Shown: positions 23,967 to 30,961 of the stretch, piece after piece
Layout: every line of letters starts with the position of its first letter
How positions within the stretch are numbered: position 1 is the first letter of the stretch
From: RGEC01 sp964626685
GTDB lineage: Bacteria; Bacteroidota; Bacteroidia; NS11-12g; UBA955
Length of the DNA stretch: 32,382 bases
Direction: 5' to 3'
Assembly (NCBI GenBank): GCA_964626685.1
Contig: CAZVJY010000019.1
Coordinates: forward strand, 1 to 32,382
Program-made: the position numbers and the translations under genes
Notes under the pieces: model-generated
What the model saw: only the letters and a program-made list of their open reading frames with translations
The model's database searches: none
What the model was told of the DNA's origin: nothing

Positions 23967-24040
23967 TCCTTGATAGCTCAGCTGGTTAGAGCGAGCGGCT
24001 GTTAACCGCTAGGTCGTTGGTTCGAGCCCAACTCAGGGAG
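23967..24040 (+). tRNA. tRNA-Asn(GTT)
   Basis: The sequence folds as a complete tRNA: acceptor TCCTTGA/TCAGGGA with one G-U pair, D-arm GCTC...GAGC, anticodon stem AGCGG/CCGCT around loop CTGTTAA (anticodon GTT at 24001-24003), T-arm GTTGG/CCAAC with loop TTCGAGC, and discriminator G. CCA is not encoded. A terminator follows 5 nt later and a Bacteroidota promoter lies 44 nt upstream, so it is a single-gene unit. It marks the left side of the accessory region. Confidence 0.97.
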
Positions 24041-24045
24041 CAGAC

Positions 24046-24074
24046 AAAAGCCTCACAGCAATGTGGGGCTTTTT
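24046..24074 (+). terminator. Rho-independent terminator of tRNA-Asn
   Basis: A 12-bp stem with one G-U pair (24046-24057 with 24062-24073), loop GCAA and a T-run at its end. The promoter of the next gene starts 3 nt later. Confidence 0.9.
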
Positions 24075-24077
24075 GAT

Positions 24078-24085
24078 TATATTTG
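24078..24085 (+). promoter_or_regulatory. -7 element TATATTTG of the MNT gene
   Basis: This TAnnTTTG match lies right behind the tRNA-Asn terminator and ends 15 nt before the ATG at 24101. Confidence 0.5.
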
Positions 24086-24100
24086 TATTAGCAATAAATC

Positions 24101-24418
24101 ATGTTCATTACCCGGGTTCATACCAGAAAAGACATACTGGATTCCATTGCAGAATCCCATGTGGTATTCAATCGCCTGGGAGTGAAATCCATTGGTTTGT
24201 TTGGCTCTTTTCAGCGAAATGAAGTTAAGGATGACAGTGATGTGGATTTGCTGGTAGAATTCCATAGCGGCAAAAAATCATTCGACAATTTTATGGAACT
24301 GGCTTTCTACCTGGAAGATTTGTTCGGCAGAAAGGTTGAAATTGTTACACCTCAATCACTCAGCAAACACATTGGGCCCCATATTTTGAAGGAGGCAGAA
24401 CTTGTCTATCAATCCTGA
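24101..24418 (+). CDS. mntA: MNT-type nucleotidyltransferase (minimal, antitoxin-like)
   Basis: This 105-residue protein has the minimal nucleotidyltransferase signature GSFQRNEVKDDSDVDLLVEF at 35-54. G35-S36 and the metal-binding D47-x-D49 are intact, and a third acidic residue (E80 in KVEIVT) is in the expected place. MNT proteins act as antitoxins of HEPN RNases by adding AMP groups to a tyrosine near the HEPN active site. The downstream frame holds a broken HEPN gene, overlapping the MNT 3' end. The MNT gene itself looks intact. With the toxin lost, it may be a relic or act on another HEPN protein. It directly follows the tRNA-Asn terminator. Confidence 0.88.
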   Translation: MFITRVHTRKDILDSIAESHVVFNRLGVKSIGLFGSFQRNEVKDDSDVDLLVEFHSGKKSFDNFMELAFYLEDLFGRKVEIVTPQSLSKHIGPHILKEAELVYQS

Positions 24419-24678
24419 TAACGAGTTGCTTAAACACATTATGGATGAAACCACATTCATCCTGAACCACACGGAAAATATGACCCTAGAGGACTTAAGC
24501 CTGGTCGGTCTAGCCCTGCCACATGCCGTGCGCAAAGACCGACCAGTGGAAGAAAATTGCCGGTACCCGAGATAAACTGATTCATGACTATTACGGCATT
24601 GATTATGACATCGTTTGGGATATTCTTACTTCAAAAATTCAGGAATTACATGAATTTCTGCAAAGCATAGGGGAATAA
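24402..24678 (+). pseudogene. Broken HEPN-domain (DUF86-like) toxin gene
   Basis: Read from TTG at 24402, the frame gives an N-terminal HEPN piece (LSINPDNELLKHIMDET, then FILNHTENMTLEDLS) that continues into unrelated residues and stops at 24573-24575. In another frame, 24544-24678 encodes the typical C-terminal piece WKKIAGTRDKLIHDYYG through to a normal end, with the Rx4H RNase motif RDKLIH and the tyrosine that MNT modifies. The middle helix is missing and is replaced by a 46-bp GC-rich palindrome that also shifts the frame. The 5' end overlaps the MNT gene, the usual order of MNT-HEPN pairs. The gene is therefore a pseudogene of the toxin half. Confidence 0.82.
24501..24546. repeat. GC-rich palindromic element inside the HEPN remnant
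   Basis: CTGGTCGGTCT (24501-24511) is perfectly mirrored by AGACCGACCAG (24536-24546) around 24 nt. It is clearly more GC-rich than its surroundings and sits exactly where the HEPN frame is broken. It may be a short palindromic repeat (REP-like) or a small non-autonomous insertion, but only one copy is seen in this window. Confidence 0.6.
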
Positions 24679-24711
24679 AACACACAAGATCATCGGTAAA
24701 TGGTTTTTTGG

Positions 24712-24727
24712 GGGTCAATTAGCGGAG
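24712..24727 (+). repeat. Left copy of island direct repeat (GGGTCAATTAGCGGAG)
   Basis: This 16-mer recurs with one change at 32319-32334 in the same orientation, and similarity extends a little further on the left (ATGGTT-T-rich). The two copies bracket the efflux block. No other copy on either strand was noticed. Confidence 0.6.
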
Positions 24728-24762
24728 TAAACGAAAGTCAGAAAGCACACAAAAATCCCATT

Positions 24763-24782
24763 CAATATTATTTTGAATATTG
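24763..24782. promoter_or_regulatory. Palindromic operator candidate of the efflux operon
   Basis: CAATATT (24763-24769) and AATATTG (24776-24782) form a perfect 7-bp dyad with a 6-nt centre that abuts the -7 element at 24783. An overlapping dyad ATTCAA/TTGAAT (24760-24778) is also present. A dimeric repressor bound here would block RNA polymerase. No regulator gene lies in the window. Confidence 0.45.
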
Positions 24783-24790
24783 TAATTTTG
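24783..24790 (+). promoter_or_regulatory. -7 element TAATTTTG of the efflux operon
   Basis: This exact TAnnTTTG match ends 6 nt before the GTG chosen as start of the small lipoprotein gene. The same octamer serves gcvT at the same distance. Confidence 0.55.
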
Positions 24791-24796
24791 CAAAGC

Positions 24797-25186
24797 GTGA
24801 TAAGCAGATTCAAACGACAAATCGGGTTTCGCATTATGTGCTTTGTTTTATCGCTGCAAATACTCAACTGCAGTATTGACGCCCCGGACTACTTACCAAA
24901 TTATTTACCGGAGGATTTAACCTACAATGAAATGGAAAGTGTTGTGGAATTTATCCTTGAAGACCTTATGCACATTAACAATGCCATCGGTGAATACGAC
25001 GAAAAAGATTCGGAAGAAGGCTCTGAATCCAGCATAAAAAAAGCTTTTGCCTTCAATTGTACTGTAAAAAAGCCACCTCATCTTACATGTATTCCTTTTT
25101 CTCCAATCCAAAGAACTCTATTCATGAACGAGGACTGGAAAAACGAATTCATACCTGATTTGACACCTCCTCCACCGAAAGGCTGA
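24797..25186 (+). CDS. Small exported protein ahead of the RND operon, probable lipoprotein
   Basis: This is a 129-residue protein. From GTG at 24797 it has a basic N-terminus (ISRFKRQIGFR), a hydrophobic core (IMCFVLSLQI) and a possible lipobox LQILNC with Cys at 26. The mature part has a Tyr/Pro segment (APDYLPNYLPEDLTYNE), an acidic middle (EYDEKDSEEGSESS) and a Pro-rich end (LTPPPPKG). A TTG at 24773 would lie upstream of the promoter element, and ATG at 24836 would strip the basic region, so 24797 is preferred. I do not recognise a named family; similar small proteins precede efflux genes in Bacteroidota. The RND adaptor gene begins 73 nt downstream. Confidence 0.6.
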   Translation: MISRFKRQIGFRIMCFVLSLQILNCSIDAPDYLPNYLPEDLTYNEMESVVEFILEDLMHINNAIGEYDEKDSEEGSESSIKKAFAFNCTVKKPPHLTCIPFSPIQRTLFMNEDWKNEFIPDLTPPPPKG

Positions 25187-25213
25187 TTTGGCCTCGCTCC
25201 AGACCAAATTCAG
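25183..25213 (+). repeat. Imperfect hairpin between small protein and adaptor genes
   Basis: CTGATTTGG (25183-25191) pairs with CCAAATTCAG (25204-25213) with one bulged base, and it includes the stop codon of the small gene. No T-run follows, so an mRNA stability or attenuation element is more likely than a terminator. Confidence 0.45.
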
Positions 25214-25259
25214 ATCCTATTACAAAAGGTATTTTCCAAAATCAAATTACTAAAAATCC

Positions 25260-26348
25260 ATGAAAAACACGATTACTTCGTGCGTTTTTGCAATTGTATT
25301 TGCAGGATGCACACAACAGAATAACAACTCAAATACAGAGGTCTTTAATACTGTTAAGCCTATTGTTAAAGACACTTTCACTTTCAACGACTACGCGGCA
25401 GAGCTGCAGGCCGTGCAAATTATTGACCTTAGAAGCCAAGCAAAAGGCATTATTGAATCGATATTGGTAGATGAGGGACAAAGTGTAAAAAAAGGGCAAA
25501 TTCTTTTTACCCTCAATAATCAACAATCTTTTCAAGAGCTACAAAAAGCCAAGGCCTCGTTTAAAACATTATTGTCTGAACTAAAGGCCGCTGAAATTGA
25601 ATTTGAAAGCTCTCAAAAACTCTATCATAAAAACATTATTGGCAAACCCGAACTAGACATTATTGCGGCCAAGGTGGAGACATACAAATCAAGACTTAAG
25701 GAGATTGAGGCAGAGATAGCACAGGCCAATCTCAATGTTTCCTATACTCGAATTACCGCGCCCTTCGCCGGCACGATTAATCGCATACCGAATAAAATCG
25801 GCAGCCTGATTGAGGAAGGCAGCCTACTCACAACCCTCTCTGACAATCATGAGGTTTATGCTTATTTCAATGTATCAGAATTAGAATACCTTGAATATGC
25901 CACAAACAATGAAAATAAAAGAGAGAAGGAGGTCTCATTGATTTTAGCCAACGGCTCCAGCTACAACCAAACTGGCAAAATTGAAATCACAGAAAGTATT
26001 GCAGACAAAGGCACAGGCAATATTGCTTTTCGGGCCAAATTTCCCAATCCAGATGGAATTTTAAAACATGGTCTTTCGGGCAAAATCAGAGTGCGTTCAC
26101 AATTTAAAAATGCCATGCTCATTCCCCAAAGAGCCACATTTGAAATACAAGGAAATACATATTTATTCATTGCTGATGCCAAAAATAAAATTCAACAGCG
26201 GCAGATACGAATTCTAGCTAGAATCCCTGATTTTTTCATCGTAGAACCCAGCTTAAGCAAAGAAGAAAATATCATTTTAGAGGGTCATCAGCGCTTGAAA
26301 GTGGATGACAGTGTTAAAATCAAATCCATCCTATTACCCATTCATTAA
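25260..26348 (+). CDS. RND efflux periplasmic adaptor lipoprotein (MFP/HlyD family)
   Basis: This 362-residue protein begins with a lipoprotein signal (lipobox VFAGC, Cys at 17). It then shows the adaptor order: a barrel-sandwich half (VQIIDLRSQAKGIIESILVDEGQSVKKGQILF), an alpha-hairpin with coiled-coil character (about 90-150), the second lipoyl half (ITAPFAGTINRIPNKIGSLIEEGSLLTTLSD), a beta-barrel and a membrane-proximal domain. It links the inner-membrane pump to the outer-membrane channel. The pump gene follows after 12 nt. The gene is A+T-rich, like the rest of the block. Drug rather than metal export is suggested by the AcrA-like layout, but this is an inference. Confidence 0.94.
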   Translation: MKNTITSCVFAIVFAGCTQQNNNSNTEVFNTVKPIVKDTFTFNDYAAELQAVQIIDLRSQAKGIIESILVDEGQSVKKGQILFTLNNQQSFQELQKAKASFKTLLSELKAAEIEFESSQKLYHKNIIGKPELDIIAAKVETYKSRLKEIEAEIAQANLNVSYTRITAPFAGTINRIPNKIGSLIEEGSLLTTLSDNHEVYAYFNVSELEYLEYATNNENKREKEVSLILANGSSYNQTGKIEITESIADKGTGNIAFRAKFPNPDGILKHGLSGKIRVRSQFKNAMLIPQRATFEIQGNTYLFIADAKNKIQQRQIRILARIPDFFIVEPSLSKEENIILEGHQRLKVDDSVKIKSILLPIH

Positions 26349-26360
26349 TACTATTTGGTT

Positions 26361-29300
26361 ATGATAGAAACTTTTATTCGAAGACCTATTTTATCAGTTG
26401 TTATTTCCCTTCTGCTGTCAATAATGGGCATAATTGGCTTAAAACAGCTACCAATGTCATTGTTCCCATCAATTGCGCCACCGGAAGTAAACGTTACTGT
26501 AGAATATACTGGGGCTAATGCAGAAACGGTTACCAAGTCAGCAATCGTTCCATTGGAAAAAGCCATCAATGGTGTACAAGGGATGAAGTACATGAGCAGT
26601 GATGCTGGAAATGACGGGGTGGGTGTTGTCCAAATTCTTTTTGAAACAGGAACAGACCCCGACGTTGCCGGAATTAATGTTCAAAACAGGGTAAATTCAG
26701 TGATGGGAGAATTGCCTCCTGAGGTCACCAAAAACGGGGTCAAAATTGCCAAAGAAGAAAATGCCATGCTGCTATTTCTGAACATATTCAGTAACGATAG
26801 CACATTGGATGAAAAATTCATTTACAACTTCACTGAATTGAATGTAATTCCTGAGCTGCGCCGCATAAACGGAGTTGGCAAAGTTGATATTCTTGGAGCT
26901 AAACAATATGCGATGCGCATTTGGCTAAAACCGGATAAAATGGCCGCTTATCGGGTTTCTACCGATGAAATAATCAAAACACTGGAGGAACAAAATATCG
27001 AAGCGGCGCCTGGCAAACTCGGAGAAAGTAGCGACAAACGACCACAAGCATTGCAATACACCATCAGATACACAGGAAAATACAACAAGCCTGAACAATA
27101 TGCGAAGATTCCGATAAGATCAGAGAATGGCAAAATACTTCGAATTGAAGATGTAGCTGAGGTTGAATTCGGAACTACATATTTCGATGTAGAGTCAAAG
27201 CTAAATGGCAAACCGGCGGCAGCTATTATGCTAAAGCAACTGCCGGGTTCAAACGCAAAGGATGTAATTCAAAATGTAAAAACAAAATTGGCAGAGCTTA
27301 AGGAAAAGCAGTTTTTAAAAGGCATGGACTATAAAATCAATTTTGATGTAAGTCGCTTTCTGGATGCTTCTGTTCATGAAGTATTGAAAACTCTAATTGA
27401 AGCCTTCATTCTTGTGTCATTAGTTGTTTTCATTTTTCTTCAAGACTGGAGGTCAACCCTTATACCGGCAATCGCCGTACCTGTATCATTGATAGGCACA
27501 TTTATATTTATTTATCTTCTCGGATTCTCATTAAACTTAATTACCCTATTTGCTTTGGTTCTTGCTATTGGAATTGTGGTTGACAACGCCATAGTGGTTG
27601 TTGAAGCCGTGCATGCCAAGATGGAAGAGTTGGGCATCGCATCCATAGAGGCCACCCAAGCGGCAATGAAAGATATCTCAGGTGCAATCATAGGCATCAC
27701 ATTGGTAATGAGTGCGGTTTTCTTTCCGGTAGCATTTATGAGTGGCCCGGCTGGTATTTTTTACAAACAGTTTTCACTCACCATGGCCATATCTATCATT
27801 CTATCCGGAATTGTGGCACTCACATTAACCCCAGCACTGTGCGTATTGCTATTAAAGAACCAGCATGAAAAAAATAAAGTTAGGACAAATCGCTTTTTCC
27901 AAATATTCAATCAAAAGTATGATGGTATAGAGAACCGATATGTTAAAATGGTTGAAATTATTTTAAACAAAAAACTTATTATTTATGGTACTATTTTTCT
28001 GTTTTTATTACTTTCAGGCATCATCGGCAAACTTGTACCATCGGGTTTCATTCCAAACGAAGACCAAGGCACTTTTTATGCAAGTATTACAACTCCACCT
28101 GGTGCTACCTTGGAAAGAACCAAAAATGTTTTGAATGAGATTCAAAGTAATTGCAAGCAAATAAGCGCAATAGAGAGTATTTCAACATTGGCCGGGACAA
28201 ATATTCTTTCCGATGGTACTGGCGCAACCTATGGAACTGCCCTAATCAATCTTAAAGACTGGGACAACAGGAAGGAATCCGTTGAAAGCATAATTAAATC
28301 ACTTCAAGACAAAACACAACATATTAAGGATGCCGAAATTGAATTTTTTCCTCCACCAGCCGTACCGGGCTATGGTAATGCAAGCGGATTTGAACTGCGG
28401 CTTTTAGATAAAACCGGCAATGGAGACCTCAAGGAAATGGAAAGAACTGTAAAACAATTTATCCAAACCTTAAAATCAAAGCCTGAAATTTCCAGCGCAT
28501 TTACCATTTTCGATGCCAACTTTCCTCAATACACCGTTCAAATCGATATCGACAAAGCAGCTCAAAAAGGAATAACAGTAAACGACGCAATGGGGGTTTT
28601 GCAAACCCAACTGGGCAGCGAGTATGCCTCTAACTTTATTCGATTTGGACAAATGTATAAGGTAATGGTACAATCACTGCCTGAATACAGGGCTTTTCCT
28701 CAGGACTTAATGCGCCTTACTGTTAAAAACAACAACGGTGAAATGGTCCCTCTTTCTGCTTTTATGAAACTTGAAAAAACATATGGCGTAGATCAGCTGA
28801 CCAGGTATAACATGTATCCATCAGCCGAAATCAATGGAGAAGGGAAACCCGGAATAAGCAGTGGGACTGTTTTAAATGTAGTCAAACAGACAGCCGCAGA
28901 GTCTTTGCCCAGAGGGTTTGACATTGATTGGGCTGGAATCTCACTCGATGAAGTCAATTCCGGCAACGAAGCAATTGGTATTTTTTTGCTTTGTCTTCTT
29001 TTTGTTTACTTGCTGCTCTGTGCACAATATGAGAGTTTACTTTTACCATTGCCTGTAATATTTTCACTCCCAATAGGGGTTTTTGGTGCTTTCCTGCTGC
29101 TTTGGTCCCTTGGCCTTGAAAACAACATTTATGCCCAAATAGCGATGATTATGCTCATCGGATTGCTGGGTAAAAATGCCATTCTCATCATTGAATTTGC
29201 CAACATCAAGCACAAACAGGGTGCTACCGTGTTACATGCTGCGATTGAAGGAGCAAAGGTTAGATTAAGACCTATATTAATGACTTCGTTCGCCTTTATT

Positions 29301-29504
29301 GCAGGCCTCATACCTCTGCTATTTGCTTCAGGAGCCGGTGCAGTCGGGAACCGAACCATTGGAGCTGCAGCTGCAGGAGGAATGCTAATTGGAACACTTA
29401 TCGGAATTTTAATAATACCCGGTTTATACTTGGTATTTGGGAGACTTTCAGAAACATTTTCAAAGCGTAACAACTCAACTAAAAAACAACAGGTCACATC
29501 ATGA
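26361..29504 (+). CDS. RND multidrug efflux pump (HAE1/AcrB-like)
   Basis: This is a 1047-residue inner-membrane protein. It has the RND N-terminus IETFIRRPILSVVISLLLSI, twelve membrane helices and two large periplasmic loops. In helix 4 the proton-relay motif reads GIVVDNAIVVVEAV with D408 and N409, where AcrB has two Asp. Helix 10 keeps the essential Lys (K938 in LGKNAILIIEFAN). An Asp-Asn pair is known in many divergent HAE1 pumps and need not mean loss of function. It exports drugs, bile salts or other amphiphiles using the proton gradient. ATG at 26361 is used; an in-frame TTG 6 nt earlier adds only two residues. The stop overlaps the next gene by ATGA. Confidence 0.96.
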   Translation: MIETFIRRPILSVVISLLLSIMGIIGLKQLPMSLFPSIAPPEVNVTVEYTGANAETVTKSAIVPLEKAINGVQGMKYMSSDAGNDGVGVVQILFETGTDPDVAGINVQNRVNSVMGELPPEVTKNGVKIAKEENAMLLFLNIFSNDSTLDEKFIYNFTELNVIPELRRINGVGKVDILGAKQYAMRIWLKPDKMAAYRVSTDEIIKTLEEQNIEAAPGKLGESSDKRPQALQYTIRYTGKYNKPEQYAKIPIRSENGKILRIEDVAEVEFGTTYFDVESKLNGKPAAAIMLKQLPGSNAKDVIQNVKTKLAELKEKQFLKGMDYKINFDVSRFLDASVHEVLKTLIEAFILVSLVVFIFLQDWRSTLIPAIAVPVSLIGTFIFIYLLGFSLNLITLFALVLAIGIVVDNAIVVVEAVHAKMEELGIASIEATQAAMKDISGAIIGITLVMSAVFFPVAFMSGPAGIFYKQFSLTMAISIILSGIVALTLTPALCVLLLKNQHEKNKVRTNRFFQIFNQKYDGIENRYVKMVEIILNKKLIIYGTIFLFLLLSGIIGKLVPSGFIPNEDQGTFYASITTPPGATLERTKNVLNEIQSNCKQISAIESISTLAGTNILSDGTGATYGTALINLKDWDNRKESVESIIKSLQDKTQHIKDAEIEFFPPPAVPGYGNASGFELRLLDKTGNGDLKEMERTVKQFIQTLKSKPEISSAFTIFDANFPQYTVQIDIDKAAQKGITVNDAMGVLQTQLGSEYASNFIRFGQMYKVMVQSLPEYRAFPQDLMRLTVKNNNGEMVPLSAFMKLEKTYGVDQLTRYNMYPSAEINGEGKPGISSGTVLNVVKQTAAESLPRGFDIDWAGISLDEVNSGNEAIGIFLLCLLFVYLLLCAQYESLLLPLPVIFSLPIGVFGAFLLLWSLGLENNIYAQIAMIMLIGLLGKNAILIIEFANIKHKQGATVLHAAIEGAKVRLRPILMTSFAFIAGLIPLLFASGAGAVGNRTIGAAAAGGMLIGTLIGILIIPGLYLVFGRLSETFSKRNNSTKKQQVTS

Positions 29505-30934
29505 ACAACAATAAATCTATTTATAAATTGCTGTTAGCAACCACGATATTTGTATACGGATGTAAGAGTATTAACAGGAATGAGTTCAATCAAAAAATAA
29601 CCATACCAAAAGAATTCGGGGAAAATATTAGTTCAAGAGGAACTATTGCTAATATTCAATGGCGACAATTATTTGCGGACTCAATTCTCATTTCGATTAT
29701 TGATACAGCATTAAAGGCCAATCCTGATATGCTTATTGCTGCGCAGCGAATTGAAATGGCAAGAGCCAGTCAGATGATGGCTAAAGGCGCAACCTTACCT
29801 CAGGTTACAGCCAACGCATCAGGTGCCATGAGAAAATTTGGATTGTACACCATGGATGGTGCAGGTAATATAACTACCGAAATCACACCCGGTAAAATTG
29901 TACCTATTCATCTTCCAGACTTTTATAAATTCGGACTTGTTTCTTGGGAACTGGATATTTGGGGAAAACTTAAAAATCTCAGACGTTCAGCAATAGCGCA
30001 ATACTTTGAAAGTATGGATGGCAAAAACTGGGTTCAAACAGGCTTGATTTCGGAACTATCCTCAACATACTATCAACTTATTGCAGCAGATGAAGAACTG
30101 AGGGTTATCAACAGAGGAATTGCAAAACAATTAGAAATTATAAATGTAGTCCAAATTCAGAAAGAGGCCGGAAAAACCAACATTAACGCAATCAATCAAT
30201 TTCAATCACAACTACTTGAATTAGAGTCAATGAAGCTTGAGACAGAGCAGAAAATCGTTGAATTAGAAAATAAGATAAATGTGCTCATTGGCAGATTTCC
30301 TCAAAAAATAAATCGCCAAACTCTCGTTCCGTCTGCTACTTTATTAGATACTGTAGAAGCTGGGATCCCTTCTGAATGGCTACTAAATCGACCTGATATA
30401 AGGGCGGCTGAAAACCGTTTACTTTCATCCCGATTTGAATGTTTAGCAGCAAAAGCATCATTTTATCCAAACATAAACATTACCGCTGCATTGGGATTAC
30501 AAGCCTTTAAAACTGGTTTACTTTACCAAATACCTAGCAGTATTGCTTATTCTGCTATTTCCGGAGCAACCTTGCCCATCGTTAACAGAAAAGGCATTAA
30601 AGCCAAATTTAAAGAATCGAAAGCAGTGGAGCAGATCGCACTTTACGAATACCAAAACTCAATCATCAAGGGATATACTGAGGTTGTAAATGAACTAGCA
30701 AGACTGGACAATCTAAAATCATTGAAAGAGGTAAAACTGAAGCAGACAAAAGTACTGGATGAATCCATACAAACATCGGTTGAACTCTTTTCGCTGAGCC
30801 GAATTAATTATCTTGAAGTACTTTTTGCACAACAACAATTTATTCAAAACCAACTTGACGTGAATGACTTATGGATGAGACAAAATATGTCTATCATTCA
30901 GCTGTACCGTGCATTGGGCGGTGGTTGGAAATAA
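29501..30934 (+). CDS. Outer-membrane efflux channel lipoprotein (OprM/NodT family)
   Basis: This 477-residue protein has a lipoprotein signal ending IFVYGC (Cys at 21) and two outer-membrane efflux repeats. Motifs include WRQLFADSILISIIDTALKANPD, LVSWELDIWGKLKNLRR, PSEWLLNRPDIRAAENRL and ASFYPNINITAALGLQAF. This is the standard pattern of NodT-type channels, which form trimers through the outer membrane and periplasm. It completes the adaptor-pump-channel set encoded by three consecutive genes, with an ATGA overlap with the pump gene. Codon use is A+T-rich throughout. No regulator follows. Confidence 0.95.
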   Translation: MNNNKSIYKLLLATTIFVYGCKSINRNEFNQKITIPKEFGENISSRGTIANIQWRQLFADSILISIIDTALKANPDMLIAAQRIEMARASQMMAKGATLPQVTANASGAMRKFGLYTMDGAGNITTEITPGKIVPIHLPDFYKFGLVSWELDIWGKLKNLRRSAIAQYFESMDGKNWVQTGLISELSSTYYQLIAADEELRVINRGIAKQLEIINVVQIQKEAGKTNINAINQFQSQLLELESMKLETEQKIVELENKINVLIGRFPQKINRQTLVPSATLLDTVEAGIPSEWLLNRPDIRAAENRLLSSRFECLAAKASFYPNINITAALGLQAFKTGLLYQIPSSIAYSAISGATLPIVNRKGIKAKFKESKAVEQIALYEYQNSIIKGYTEVVNELARLDNLKSLKEVKLKQTKVLDESIQTSVELFSLSRINYLEVLFAQQQFIQNQLDVNDLWMRQNMSIIQLYRALGGGWK

Positions 30935-30949
30935 TCCTGTTTATTAAAG

Positions 30950-30957
30950 TACCTTTG
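30950..30957 (+). promoter_or_regulatory. -7 element TACCTTTG of the CNNM/CBS gene
   Basis: This TAnnTTTG match ends 4 nt before the ATG at 30962, so this gene may also be transcribed separately from the efflux operon. Confidence 0.55.
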
Positions 30958-30961
30958 AAAA

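Noticed and set aside
24773..24796. TTG start for the small exported protein
   Set aside because: It lies upstream of and across the -7 element and would add residues ahead of a normal signal peptide that begins at the GTG at 24797.
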